64,000 nt of DNA from Corythucha ciliata (taxonomy: Eukaryota; Arthropoda; Insecta; Hemiptera; Tingidae): NCBI GenBank assembly GCA_038030265.1, contig CM075937.1, positions 19,778,001-19,842,000 on the forward strand, given 5' to 3'. Shown piece after piece: positions 36,661-48,685 of the stretch; position 1 is the stretch's first letter, and each line of letters starts with the position of its first letter. The position numbers were made by a program, and so were the translations under genes. The notes beneath the pieces are model-generated. The model was not told where the DNA came from. It ran no database searches and worked only from the letters and a program-made list of their open reading frames with translations.

Positions 36661-37325
36661 CTTATTTACTTCACCCTTGAAGCCCCGGCAACATGCTGTC
36701 CAAAAACTGCTCGAATCCATACAGGCTGGCGCCTTCTTTCCCGCCCATCATTTCGACACGGATTTGTGTTCCGTGTGTGCGATTGTACCTAGAAGACCGT
36801 GAGATACCTACCAATGGGTCTGTTAGGGTTAAACAAGTTTGTCTAGTTGTAAATTTACAGGTACCAAAAACTTACAATTTTGAAGGCTACCTCCGTGAAG
36901 AGGCTCAATTGAGCAAACCCTCCCTTCCCCTCATTCTCTTTTCCTTCAATCACTTTTTAGCAACGCATTTGAACATAAAAAAAATCTCCCGTGTCGGTTA
37001 CACCAGAGATCCATAGAACCATGTATGGTTTTTACGCAGTAAATCCGTTCCTTTTTCCTTTCTATACATAAATCACCCCCCTCGTGTTCCTTTCACTGAC
37101 TCTTTGAAGTCCAATCACCTTTCTTTTTCCCCTTATTTTAAACACACACTGTCGCTTGGTGCAAATTCCCATTAACCTACAAAGGATTTCAACCCCCTCC
37201 CCCTCATCCTGCTACAACCACCCACAGGGGGAGGGTTCACGCCCCCCCTTTTTTTTTACTATTTTTATGATCCAATTCATGAGCATGGTAATTTCATTAC
37301 CTAACGTTTTCCTTTTTATTTTCAG
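36661..37325. other. Unique sequence
   Basis: Pyrimidine-rich towards the candidate splice acceptor at 37,325. No other feature is seen. Confidence 0.4.
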
Positions 37326-37375
37326 GTAAACTCAAATTCATTCAATCGCAGAAAACTTGTGGTGCTAATTGTAAG
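37326..37375 (+). CDS. Candidate second coding exon of the AEBP2 homologue
   Basis: A 50-bp open segment lies between a good acceptor (CCTTTTTATTTTCAG) and a consensus donor (AAG then GTAAGG). Joined to the candidate start exon it reads MKSKLKFIQSQKTCGANCK and ends in phase 0. The first secure exon at 48,686 needs two bases from its predecessor, so at least one exon is missing between them, or this exon belongs elsewhere. I do not recognise the peptide. Confidence 0.35.
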
Positions 37376-40055
37376 GTAAGGGAATCGACTTTTTGTTTCA
37401 TTTTGGTCTCCTCGAACGAATGAAGTTATCACAACACTTAAAAAAGTCTTCCGTTCGTCGGAAACTCGTACCTTTAATTTTTTTTATAAGTTTCCATGGG
37501 ACGGAAAATAAAAAATACGCGCTTTACGATCAGTTTGACGATAATTAAAAAACGATAGGCCGTCCTTTTTTTTATGTCTTTTTCATATTTCGCGACATGT
37601 GATGTCTGCTGCGATGATGAGGATTTCCCCGCTTCTAATTCATCAATTTTGTTAGATTTTTTTTTTTCTCGTATCGAATTGTTTGGTGTTGAATCGGTAG
37701 TGTTGATGGGGTGGGGAATGTTTAAAGAATGCCGTACTACACGGTTTATTGTTAATAGTGAAGAGGGCGAAAGGAAATGTGTTGACGGACTGATCACGGC
37801 TGCGCTCAGGCCCTATTTATGGTACAAAAAAACATTGTTTTTTTTTTTTTTTTGTGTGTTTTTTTTTTTTTTTGTAGCGGGATGGTGTAGGGTGGGAAAA
37901 AGGGAGGGTCTATTCAGGAGTGGGGTTGAAGAGACGGAGTCGTCGTGGTTTTAGATCAGTTGGTTTCGTGCAGTGCTGGTGGGAAGAACTTGTTGTTCGG
38001 GTTGGCGGAGCTGGGAGGACTAGGCGTTACTTTCTTTGTGAAGTTTAAAACAATGTGATGAAGAGTTGTGTGTCAACGTTAAAAGTGTTTTGTTTGTGGT
38101 AATCGAATGTGTGAAACTTGGGGGGCTATTTAAAAAAAATGGTGCCATTCCAAGGAGGAATCGTGTCTCCATAGCTGCAGCTGCACCCCCCTGCCTGTGC
38201 TATTTCACTAGTTATGGTTGCACTGCTTCTTTCAAGTTGTCAAATACCTTCAGGATCGCTTGATTCAGCCTTGAAAATCAAGGTACATGCTTCAGTTTGA
38301 GCATAGTTTTCTAGACAATTATTAATCCCATCGTGATATCTTTCCCATTCCTACCAAGCAGGTGGGGCCTTCAGCAGGCCTTTAAGTTTAAATCTCTTAA
38401 GCTCTTAGTTCGCACATTATTTATTCGGCGGGAGTACAACGTGTTTGAAAAATAATCCCTAACCAAAAAATCAACAAAACTTTGAAGATCTTTCAGGATG
38501 CCACCCCACCCCCTCCACGCGGTTTAATTGATCGTAATGGTTTTTCCCTCATCGATACCTCTCCGTAATAGTTCCGTGGGCTCTTCGATCAATTTTTTTC
38601 TTCCTTTTTTTTTTTTGTTTCCTTCTTTTAACGAGCACCACAAGGCAAGAGGACACCAACGAGGTCGGTGACAATGTGACGGCCAACGCGAGCCGAGTCC
38701 ACAAGTTGAAAAACTGAAAAGGACGTCTCATTATGCGACTGTTCGGAATTTTGAGACCTTGAAGGAAAAAAAAAGAGAGAGAAAACAAAGTTGAGACATT
38801 TCCATTTTAGAAAATGTTAATGAATCGAATTGAATAATTATGCAAAAAGAAACTTCGCGGCTCGGCTTATTGAGAAAATTGTTTTGTTTTTTTTTTGTCG
38901 AAATAAAGGCAGTTTTCCCCGACACTTTTTCAGTCGTGGAAAGCGAGAATTACCGTCTGGTCCCACCGTTCAATTCATATTTCTATTTCTACTACCGAGA
39001 TTCTATTAAAAAGCAAACCTCCCTCCTTCCACCCAAACCGCCTCGCCTGTAAACACCACTCGAATTAATTGTTCCGCCTGAATGCAGCTTTAAACGTTTG
39101 TTTGTTTGTTTTTTTTTGTCCCCATTGTTACCAAATTGTTCGTTCAAACGCAAGGTAGAAATGCTTAATTCATTAATTGTTTAGGGACCCCCCCACCCCG
39201 ATTTTGTTTAGTTGGAACTCAGTCGTGTTCAAACATTGTTTTTTCCCCATTAGTTTTTACAAATGTTCTAGTGGATTTTCGTACTATTAATTCCTTTGTT
39301 GGGTGGGAGGGGGAAGGGATCTTCATCGATTCAATTAAACCTCAATTTAAAAAAAAACCCAAGTCGTTATTTTTACTTTATTTTTGCATTTTTGGTGTCT
39401 TCGTGTAGACATCTCGTAGCTATTAGTTGTGAGCGTTATCGACTAAAACTGTTCTCTAATTGCCTTATTATTACTAAGTATTTATTTAAAATTCCTATTG
39501 GACGCCTTTCAGTTTCAATGCTATGTTCTGGTGATGAGGAGGAGGAGGTTGTGACGGAGGGTGGGGCGGAGGAGTGTCCCTTCGTTCCACAATTCTACTA
39601 ATTCTAGTGCTTGACCGCTGATATGACTTTAAAACAGTAAAAAAAAAAAAAAAAAAGTTTCAATCTTGGAATTGGTCCTCTCACTGTGCCGCCTCGTGGG
39701 CGCAAAATCTCTCACTCAAGCTTTGGGGCGTAGGAAGGGCTGGATTTTCTGACACCAAGAGCCCTCTGTTGCGTTCACCTCGGACTAACCAGTTAAAATG
39801 TTTTGAGGAGACTTGAGTTTTAAAAGAGCCTACTTTGTCTACTTTGATTAACATAGAATTAAAAAAAACATAGAAAAACATAGAATTAAAAACAAAAACT
39901 TTCACTTAACAGTGGAAAAGAGGCCAATATAGGGGGGGGGGGGTCGGAAATTATTCGACTGCCCTAGCAATGTACATTAGAAAGTAAATGTTTTTTGCGT
40001 AATAGAATTTGTTGAGCCTCGAGGGAGATGTAAATTTTAAAAAATTAATACATAG
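37376..40055. other. Unique sequence, possible intron
   Basis: Poly(T) tracts near 37,840-37,875 and assorted low complexity. Open frames here lack splice or homology support. Confidence 0.45.
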
Positions 40056-41190
40056 TTCGAGAGCTGGCGACAGTCCCATTCAACCGGAAGAACATAGTCA
40101 TGAAAGGTGTCTAAAATGATAGCTTATGACCTCCTACTTTCGAGTCTGAGAGTCTGCCATGCCGTATGGGGGGCTTAAAGATTATATAGCTAATCAAAGT
40201 CCTTAATTTGGGACATGAATTTAACCGGAAAAACATAGTCCTAAAACTGGTCTCATTCGATAGGTTTTGTTAAGATGATTACAAATATGTTCGTCGGTCG
40301 CCAGTCGAAATCACTAAATTAAGGATAATAATTAACCGGAAAAACAAAAGTCCGGAAAATGGTCTTATGCAACAGCATTATACGTGTAGCTGAATATACG
40401 AAAATGATCGTGTGCCGGCATCTGCCAGGGGCATTTGCCCTCTGTGACTAGTCAACCCACACAGAGGGAAAATAATTAACCGGAAGATCATGCACTGGTC
40501 TCATTCGATAGGTTTTATATGGAGATGATTACAAATATGATAGTCTGCCGGCGTTTGCCATGAGCATTCACCCACGGTGGCCAGTCAAACTCCAAGGGAT
40601 ATTTATGAACCGGAAGAACGAAGTCGAAAGGTTTCATATAGCCGAATACAAAAATGATCGTGTCGGGCAGGGGCATTTGCCCTCAGTGAACAGTCAAACA
40701 GCGCGAAGAGAAATTGCTTCCCGCCAAAGGAAAGTGCCCCAAGCAGACGATCATATTCGTATTGAGGTCCATGAAACCTGTTGAATGAGATCTGTTTCAG
40801 GACTATGTTCTTCCGGTTAGTTAATTTCCCTTTGCGCAGCTTGACTGGGTCATGGTGGGCAAATGCCCCTGGCAGACGATAATTTTCGTAACCAACTTTT
40901 TTTAATGAGACTAGTTTCAGGACTATGAACTTCCGGTTAGTAAACTTAACAAAATTTATTAAGTTTGACGAGCCACAGAGGGCAAATGCCAGGCAGACGG
41001 TCATATTCGTAATCAGCTCCATGAAACCTTTCGAATGAGACCAGTTTCCCAAATTAAGGGCTTTAATTAGCTATAAATAAAAATCCTTAGGCCCCAGATA
41101 CTTCGGTACTCGTAAATATGAGGCCATAAGCTACCATTTTGCACAGCTTTCATGACTATTCGGTTGAATGGGACTGTCGCCAGCACTCGG
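40056..41190. mobile_element. Fold-back transposon-like element with repeat-built arms
   Basis: The left end AGCTGGCGACAGTCCCATT at 40,062-40,080 is matched by its complement at 41,165-41,183. The arms stay complementary through GTCATGAAAG and TAGCTTATG.CCTC. The left arm holds tandem units of about 130-150 bp (AACCGGAA.AACATAGTCC, GGTCTCATTCGATAGGTTT, GGCATTTGCC). The right arm holds the same units reversed, meeting near 40,710. No transposase is present. The architecture resembles fold-back elements. Target duplication not resolved. Confidence 0.8.
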
Positions 41191-41195
41191 TCTAA

Positions 41196-41540
41196 AGCCC
41201 CGGTGCACACGGTGCCTGTTTTCCTGCCCCGCTCGAAGCATGTTTCATAAAATGTTAAGGCGCATGCCCCCGAGCATGAAGTGACGTCACTCGGAGGGAG
41301 CTGTGCCTGTTTCTCAAGATAGAAGCGGTTCTATTTTTCTGGCCGACCTGCCTGGCTGTTTAATGGACGAGGGTAACCTTCTAGAAGAAAAGGTTCGAAG
41401 AAGGCTATAAACGACGTGGTTGATGGGTGGCTGCCACGCAAGAAAAAAATCACCGTGTGAACACTTCATGCACGCCAGCAGGCACGCTTTCAAGAGGAGA
41501 AACCTGCCTGGGTGAAAACAGGCACCGTGTGCACCGGGCT
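41196..41540. mobile_element. PIF/Harbinger-like MITE, 345 bp
   Basis: The terminal inverted repeat AGCCCCGGTGCACACGGTG (left) pairs with the complement of CACCGTGTGCACCGGGCT (right) and extends through GCCTGTTTTC on both sides. TAA flanks both ends (41,193-41,195 and 41,541-41,543). Three-base TAA duplications indicate PIF/Harbinger. Open frames on the minus strand here are not genes. Confidence 0.88.
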
Positions 41541-41592
41541 TAAGAGGTGGGTGTCTTGTCATGCCCACTGACGGACCTGGGGCCGTATTACG

Positions 41593-41840
41593 AACCATGG
41601 AGGTATGAAGAGAGAGGAGGGAGCGATAGATGTAAAATCAAGTTAACGGGGTGAAGCCAACATACGCCACATTGGTAGTCCCGGAACGCATCAGGATTTG
41701 TGCTGAGGACTACTTTATCACGACTGCTGCTCTGTTATCTACATCTTGAATATCAAGGCCGAGGGACCACCAATATGGCGAAAATCGGCGTCACCCTTTT
41801 CAACTTATGCTCCCTCCTCTCTTTTCCTTCCTCCATGGTT
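41593..41840. mobile_element. Palindromic MITE, about 248 bp
   Basis: AACCATGGAGG..GAAGAGAGAGGAGGGAGC at the left is complementary to 41,805-41,840. The inner segments (AGCCAACATACGCCACATTGG and its mirror) also pair, so almost the whole element folds into a hairpin. No clear target duplication. Confidence 0.75.
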
Positions 41841-41948
41841 TACACTGAAGTGTCCGACACTTCTGTCGCGACACTTATGTAGCTACATAATTGTAAAGTA
41901 TCAGTCAAATGTTTTTTGACTGCTTTTTGCAGACTGACTTTTTGACTG

Positions 41949-42206
41949 CTGAGAGAGGAATGAACAAAGCCAAACCCCACCCAGGGTCGTTTTTTGTGTT
42001 AGGCTTTGCCTTCCCCAGTCGTCTGGACATCAGTTAATTAAGTTATATCTTTAATTAAAAATACCGGCGACAGAATTCCTCGTATCTATCTAACAACATC
42101 TAGATAAGATCAAATTCGGCGTGGTTTACCTATCAGGAGAAACGCCCAGAGTTTCGAGAAAAAATGGCCCTGAGTGGGGTTTGGCTTTGTTCATTCCTCT
42201 CTCTGC
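41949..42206. mobile_element. Inverted-repeat element, about 258 bp
   Basis: GAGAGAGGAATGAACAAAGC plus CAAACCCCACCCAGGG at the left pairs with the complement at 42,168-42,206 (about 37 bp, near perfect). Its interior shares the CAGTTAATTAA..CTTTAATTAA block with 30,150-30,235. Confidence 0.75.
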
Positions 42207-42239
42207 ACACTGACGCACACAAAAATCAACCCGGCCCTT

Positions 42240-42895
42240 AAAATTCAGAAAATTCGCTAAGTCGCTTCTAAAAAGGGTGAAAAAGCGCTAACTCATATGC
42301 CTAAATGTGAAAAAATCGCATATTCATGGAAAAAATTAAGAACAAGTGCTAATTGACGGCTAAAAATGAAAACAAGAGCTCATATAAAGCTGTAATTGTG
42401 AGAACGCCAATTCGCTATTTTTGGAGACAGCTTCACAGCTAAAATTGAGATGAGGCGCTAATTCGCTGTTGAAACTGAGAAAATTGCTAATTCACTGCTA
42501 AAATGGAGATAAAATGCTAACTCACGGCACGGTTGGAAATAATTTCGGAAAAGCTCTAATAACCGGCTAAATTTCCAAAAAAGTAATGATTTGCGGGGTC
42601 ATTCTAATTTACAGCCAAAATTGAGAAAATTCACGGTGTTGACGGCCACTTTGTTGCTCAGATAAAGTGCTAAGTTGTGGCTAAAGCAAAAGAAATGGCT
42701 AGAATCGTGCCTAGAATCGAGAAAAACTCACATTATCGACTACAATTTATGAAAAGTGCTAATTGAGAAAAAGCGCTCGTTCACAGCTAAAGTTGAGAAA
42801 ACGCTAATCGCGGATCAAAATGAGAAAATAGCTAATTCACGTCTAAAATGAAGAAAAAACGCTAGTTCTTGTTAAAAGGAAAAATCGCCAGTTCA
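42240..42895 (-). repeat. Family A array, minus orientation
   Basis: Units such as GCTAATTCACTGCTAAAATGG and GCTAATTCACGTCTAAAATG. Confidence 0.8.
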
Positions 42896-43320
42896 TGGCA
42901 GAGGTGTAGCCAGCATATGGATCTAGGGTGGGCAGGGTGATCAGGGTGAGAACAAGTCAGATGCATCCCAATGCCTATTGTAGGCTTACATTCGGGGATG
43001 AGGCCCCAGAAAGAGAACTCGGTAGCTCATAAATTATAACGCGAGGTAAAAAGAAGCCAGAAATTGTCAATCCGACCCCAGAAACTGAATTAGCACAGTT
43101 AAAGGGTCGTGAACCGTCAAAACCTAACATCTCTGCTGTAAACTGTCTTTTTTGTTTTCTATTTCGGAATTCCCGTCGAATAACTGAAATTTTTTCCCCC
43201 AGAAAGTGATATTTTTGGAATTTTCGTTTCCTGGAATGGTAACTGCGGTATTTTAGTCCTCCCCCCCCCCATACTGGATTCTTCCGCCGTAGAGGAGAAT
43301 TGTTTTTCAGCAACAGAACA
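42896..43320. other. Unclassified segment
   Basis: Starts with a GGTGTAGCCAGC motif reminiscent of the GGGCGTAGCC repeats. No gene is seen. Confidence 0.4.
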
Positions 43321-43515
43321 ACCCCGACATTTGGTTTTCTATGAGCCGCAGAACCGTGAAAATGGAGGTTATAGCTAGAAAACCCCGCGAAATGATTTTT
43401 AGAGTGCGAAATCAGCCAACATTTTTTTTAGTGAGTCAGACCCCTCAAAAATGGGTTTTTAGTGCGCAAACCCCGTGAAATTAGTTTATCAGGTACACAA
43501 ATTAATTTATTGAGC
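43320..43515 (+). repeat. Short family D array
   Basis: Units such as GAAAACCCCGCGAAATGATTT. A GC-rich palindromic stretch (GGGCCCGGGGCCCC) follows near 43,550. Confidence 0.65.
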
Positions 43516-43599
43516 GAAATTTGGTAAAACAGGGGGCCCAATTTTATCCCGGGCCCGGGGCCCCAACTTTAATAAAGACGGAGTATTTAAGTTGGAAGT

Positions 43600-43960
43600 T
43601 TTGACATTTGCCCGCGAATTGGTGATTTTCCTCAAGTTTAGTCGTGAACTAGCGCGTTTTTTTTTTGTTTTTTTTTTCAATTCAATTTTAGCAGCGCTTT
43701 TAACGCGTGAATTCACGAATTTTCTCAATTTTAGCCATGAATTGGCGTTTTTCGCAATTTTAGCCGCGGATTAGCCATTTATTCCCAATTTAAGCAGCGA
43801 ATTAGCACTAGGCCCAAAAACAACACTTTTGGCGTTAATTTCTACATTTTAGCCGTTGAATAGGCCTTCCGTGCACCGCAAATCAGCGATTTCCTCACAA
43901 TTTTGGCCTAGATGCTGGATCGTGAGCGCTTTCTCGCAGTTATGGCCACGAATATTAGCG
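43600..43960 (+). repeat. Family A array, plus orientation
   Basis: Units such as TCTCAATTTTAGCCATGAATT and CGCAATTTTAGCCGCGGATTA run directly into family B. Confidence 0.75.
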
Positions 43961-44882
43961 CTATTTCCAAAGTTTTATAAGCTTCGGGTATAAATGTCCG
44001 CTAAATTGCAAGTTTCGGGGCTTTAATTTTAATTGTTTGTGATCGTGAAACCCCAGGCTAGTCTTCACACGACAGCACCCTGACGAGACACCAGCATTTT
44101 GGAGAAAAATATCAGCGAAATTGGGAGCTTCTGAAATTATCGATGTGTGCATTTTTTAAAAGTTTCAGGGATATTACTTCTTTTTTAGGTGGATGCCTGC
44201 GCTCAAAGCCTGGCAAATATAACCACAAAATTACGTTTCTCGGAACCAAAACCTGCGAAATTGCCAATTCTGTGTCTTGGGTCTTTATTTGATCAAAATC
44301 ATCAAGGTCATTAATTTCGTGAATTCGAAAGTTTCGGGGATTTTTGTTTCGTTTTTGTGACTCCATTTCTTGCTTTAATTGTGGGACTTTCCTGGCATTA
44401 ATTAAGCAAGTTTCACGAACCAAGGTGCAAGCGAAATGTTAACAAATTTGAGGCTCTCTTTTGTTTAGTGAAGTCCGTTGGGCTAGCCGGCCCCCGACTG
44501 CGCCCATAGCCTTACGAGAAGCCGTGTAATCGCAACATTCAAAGCGCCAAGCATTATGAGTTGGCAAGTTCGGGTACTGAATTAAGCGAAATTACAAGTT
44601 TCCTGGCTGAATGTCAGCAAAATTGCAAATTACGGGTCTTAATTTCGTGGAAATTGTAAGTTTCGGGGTCAAAATCCGTGATAATTGTAAGTTTGCAATT
44701 GTTTTCGTGGGCTCAAACCGCCCCGACTGCGCCACGAGTGGTTGTGTAATTGCAACTTTTAGAGCTAAATATGCGTTAGCTTTCAATTTCGGGCTCCTTG
44801 AGCTAAATTACAAGTTTCCAGGCTGGATATTCGCAGAATTGATCAATTTAAGCGAAATTGCCAGTTTAGGGTATACCTAACG
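43961..44882 (+). repeat. Family B array with higher-order blocks
   Basis: Units such as AAATTGCAAATTACGGGTCTT. Longer GGGCTAGCCGGCCCCCGACTG / CATAGCCTTACGAGAAGCC blocks sit near 44,080, 44,200, 44,490 and 44,720, as in the 5.6-6.9 kb array. Confidence 0.75.
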
Positions 44883-45590
44883 GGAAAAAATGATTCCCTT
44901 GTAAAAATCCGAGATATGAAAATCAAAAAGAGCAAAAACACGACTAGACACATTAATTTAATTTACAGTTTCTCGCTAGGATTCCGGGAAAGGAATTGAA
45001 TCGTTAACTTCCCTCTTCAACTCCTTTACCCGGCTTTACTTGCCATGCCACGGCTGTGCATGGTTGGTAGGGAGGGGGAAGACAGAAAACTGAATGTCAA
45101 GTGTTAAAAGGGTCTTAAAAGCAAGTATTACTCAAACATTTCTTTAAAAAGTCAACTACACGCTCTAGGTCGCCAACAAAAGGCGACGACAACTTATGTC
45201 CAGAGGTGGCGGGCGGTGCTTTCCCTGGAAGTTTAAATAAAAAAAATCGTCATGAAGGAGTAAAAATATTGTACCCAAAGTGGATGTTCTGACTCATTTT
45301 AAAATTGCGCTGAATAGGGACCCTTAAGGGCGTGACGGATTTGAGTGTCACCCCCCCTCGTCCCGTATTCATCGTTCCCTAGCTGAATTTTTAGTTTTTT
45401 GTCCGCCTTCAGGGCTAAAGTGTCCAGATTTTGGTCCCAAACACTCAAATTTGTATTAACATTGTCCAGTATTTTAAAGACCGCAGCTAACTCAGTCCGC
45501 CATGTTCCCATTTTTTCGCTGTCCTTCATCCTTCAACTGACTTATGAAAGGGGTTTGAGACGCGTATGCTCCTCAAACCCGCTCAATGAA
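44883..45590. other. Unique sequence
   Basis: No gene or repeat recognised. Confidence 0.45.
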
Positions 45591-46745
45591 GGCTCAATTT
45601 GGCAATTTTTGAAGCACGAATCGTACATTTCACCATTTTTCCGGGCAAGAATGGTCCGTTTAGCCATTTTTACAGTGTGATTAGCCAGTCAATGAGTCAA
45701 GTAATTTTATAGCGCAAGAGTAGTCAGTTTATCCAGTCCTTAGAGTACGTGTAACAAACGCGGTGTGGGAGGTCGATCAGTTGGTAAGATGGGAACGGCC
45801 CTTATAAACGCCAATGGTCAGTTCATCGGTTTTTAAGACGCGAATAGCTATGTTTGGCCATTTTTGTGTGTACAGATCGTCACTAACACCATCTGTAGGG
45901 TGAAAACGGTCAGTTTGGCCATTTTTAGAGCTGCCTTCGAGTACGCCGTTTTTAGACATTTAATCGTCAGTTTAGACATTTTTAAGGCGTAAAAGGCCCA
46001 GTTTGGCCAATTTTGACGCACGAATGGTCGATTTCACAATTTTCATGACAGAAGTCTCATGTTTAGGCGTTTTCAATGCGCGAGTCGGTCAGTTTAACCA
46101 TGTACAGCCCGCGTATGTGTATTGGAGCCAGTTTTGCCAATTTAAGGGCGTGGTATTTTCAGGGCAAGAATCCGCCATTTCAGTCAATTGAAGGGAACGA
46201 ATTCAATTTAGCCATTTTCAATGCGCGAATCGTTAGCTTTACTATTTTGCGAACGAGTTATGGAAGCAAATACAGCCTGTTTTACCATTTTAGGGTCAGA
46301 ATTGTCAGTTTTGTCGCTTTTAGGGCGAAAATTGCCTGTTCATCTATTTTCTAGAGACGCGAATGGTCAATTTGACCATTATTATGGCAGGAATTGTCTG
46401 TTTAAGGCTCTTTCAAGGCGCGAATCGCGTGTTTAGCTATTTTTAGGACTCGTACAGTTAGTTCTGCCGTTAATGTGGCGCGAATATTACGTCAAGCCAA
46501 GGCGCGAATGATCAGTTTGGTAAATTATGGGCGTGCGAATGGTTGATTTAACCGTTTCCAGGTCGAGAACCATGCTCTTTTCAGGGCTGTAATAATTGTC
46601 AGTTTAGCTATTTGTAAGGCACGTGAAGCCAGTTTGGCTATTCTTAGAGCGGGAATTGCCAGCCCGTCAAATAGTCCATTCGGTCATATTGAAGGCTCAA
46701 ATAGTCAGTTTTGCCATTTTGCCGCGCAAAACTGCTCCATCCGGT
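45591..46745 (+). repeat. Family C array, largest copy
   Basis: About 35 degenerate units, for example GGCGCGAATCGCGTGTTTAGC and CAGTTTGGCCATTTTTAG. Several medium-length open frames across it are repeat-derived and show the expected 10-residue periodicity. Confidence 0.8.
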
Positions 46746-46749
46746 GCTA

Positions 46750-47152
46750 GGATTGAGGGGAAAAACAGCAAATTCACAGAAAGAAGTGATAAAAGCGCTA
46801 AAAAACTAGCGTGAGAAAAGCGTTTAAAAAAAATAAGAAAATGCCAATTCGCAGCTTTTGAAGGCTAAAATTGTGAAAAAGCGCCAGTTTGTGGCTAAAA
46901 GTGTAGGCGGCCAAAATCAAGGAACCGCTAATTTGTGGATGCAATGTTTAAAATGTGATAATTAGCGGCTAAAAATGAGAAAAGTCTCTAATTTGCGGTT
47001 AAAATTGAGAAGAAGCCAAATTCGCGGCTTCTGAAAGCAACTTCGTAGCTATTAGGGAACAAATCCGCTAATTCGTGGGTTAAAAACTGCGAAAAAGCGC
47101 TAATTCGCGGAGGATTGAATTGAGAAAAAGGGCTAGTTTGCCGCGAAAATAG
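46750..47152 (-). repeat. Family A array, minus orientation
   Basis: Units such as GCGCTAATTCGCGG and GCTAATTTGTGG abut family F units at 47,153. Confidence 0.8.
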
Positions 47153-47154
47153 TG

Positions 47155-47345
47155 AAAAAGCCACAGCAAACGTCCAATCGCAAGCTCCAAACAACAAAGC
47201 TCCAACTGCAAAAATATATCCCTCCATTCGGATCCTCCAACCACAGCAGAAGTCCAACCACAGCTAAAGTCCAACCACAACTAAGGTCCAACCACACGAA
47301 AGATCTAAACCACAGTAATTCTCAAACCACAGAGAGAGCTTCAAC
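47155..47345 (+). repeat. Family F array, single orientation
   Basis: Repeats of GTCCAACCACAGCAAAG type, matching the right half of the palindromic array at 16,653-16,910. A comparable pyrimidine-rich segment then follows (47,345-47,470). Confidence 0.75.
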
Positions 47346-47474
47346 ATCAGTAAAGATTCCTTTTTTTCTATTTTCTCCCTTTTCTGAAATCTGGGCCTCT
47401 GAGGAAGGCCTGGCCCGGGGTTGTCACCAGTAAGTAATATGGAGCGGCCTAAAGAGACGCGGGGGGGGGGGGTT

Positions 47475-47845
47475 CGTGTGAATTAACGCCTTTTCAAAAT
47501 TGTTATAGCCGTGAATTAGCAGTTTTCTCAGTTTTAGTCGTGAATTTGTCCTTTTTCACTTCCAGGTTCCCATATTTTTTGTAAATTGCAGCGTACCGAA
47601 CCGTATTTTTTAAAATCTAGCCACGAAGTTGACACTAGAAAGTGTTTTCCCAATTTTAACTGTGAATTAGCTCTTTTTTTAATTTTTAGCCACGAAGCTG
47701 CCCCAAATTACGATGCTGAGAACTAACGTTTTAATCACTATCGTTTGAAGTGGAAACTGTTGTTGTTTTTAGCCCCGAAATATAGTTTTTTCTCAATTTT
47801 AGCTGTGAAATGGCGCTGTGTGAACTGCATCTCTAGGTGAATTTA
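47475..47845 (+). repeat. Family A array, plus orientation
   Basis: Units such as TTCTCAGTTTTAGTCGTGAAT. Array orientation flips across the F block between here and 46,750-47,152. Confidence 0.7.
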
Positions 47846-48685
47846 TGATGCCATGACCCCCCTCCCCTCTTCAATAATATTCTCCAATTACCGCGTAAAG
47901 TGTTAAAGGAAGGCATGCGAGTTTGCATCCCACTCCGCTCCATTATTGGTTAAGCTTTACGTTTTATTTTTCCTGTTGAAATAGGTTGTCACGACTTCAT
48001 AGAAGGAGGGTGTCGGAATTTCCTTGGTGTGGGCGATGTATCTGATAGATCTTCGAAGGATTAATCACATCCGGTCAATTCACTATATTCAAGTGAGCCT
48101 TTGTAAGGTGTTCTAGGAGCGTATTTCCCCGACTTTGAACCCCCTCCACACCACCGCAAACCGCCAAAAGCGAGACAATTTTATTGTGAGTGTCGCCCTT
48201 GATCGATGACCCCTTTAATTTCCTTCGAGAGCTTCCTCCTTCTTTGGGATGCGTTCTTTCTAATGGATTTCCCGTTCTAGCCTGGTAATTACGAAGTATT
48301 GTAAAGCCATGGTATAAGTTTATCGGCGATTGCCAATTTTGCGTGATTCACCCGTGTATGAGTCAAGTTTATTTCTCTCATCTTCTGGCTGTCGGTTTGG
48401 CGGCGGAAGTTGTCTTGTAAAAAAAAATGATGAGGGGGAGGGGTGGAAAATGCTTATCGCTTCTCATTTAAAAAAGAAAAAGTTAAGCAAAGGTGTAAGT
48501 AAGGATAACGTTATTCCACCTTTGTTTTCCCTAAAGTGAATAGCTGAGAGGCGCTGTAGCGTTTATCTCTTTTCTACAGGAATTTAAACATTTTGTTGTG
48601 TTCCTTTTCCCGGGCTTAAGCATGGCTGTCAAACGCCTCAGACATAAGATTTCAATTTGTGTTTTTTTTTTTCTTTTCTTTACAG
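47846..48685 (+). other. Non-repetitive sequence before the first secure AEBP2 exon
   Basis: Ends in a strong polypyrimidine tract and TTTACAG acceptor. The ATG at 48,622 is out of frame with the exon, so it is not the start. Confidence 0.6.

Noticed and set aside
37574..37954. 126-codon open frame in the candidate intron
   Set aside because: The end is encoded by poly(T) runs, no conserved domain is visible, and no splice signals frame it.
40603..41052. 149-codon minus-strand open frame
   Set aside because: It lies across the repeat-built arm of the fold-back element and has internal repetition matching the DNA units rather than a protein family.
41314..41598. 94-codon minus-strand open frame
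   Set aside because: Falls mostly inside the Harbinger-like MITE and has no transposase motifs.
45399..46436. Cluster of open frames on the plus strand
   Set aside because: They follow the repeat period of family C, overlap one another in different frames and have no splice or homology support.
48622..48685. ATG at 48,622 as the AEBP2 start
   Set aside because: Its frame reaches a stop soon after and is not the zinc-finger frame.
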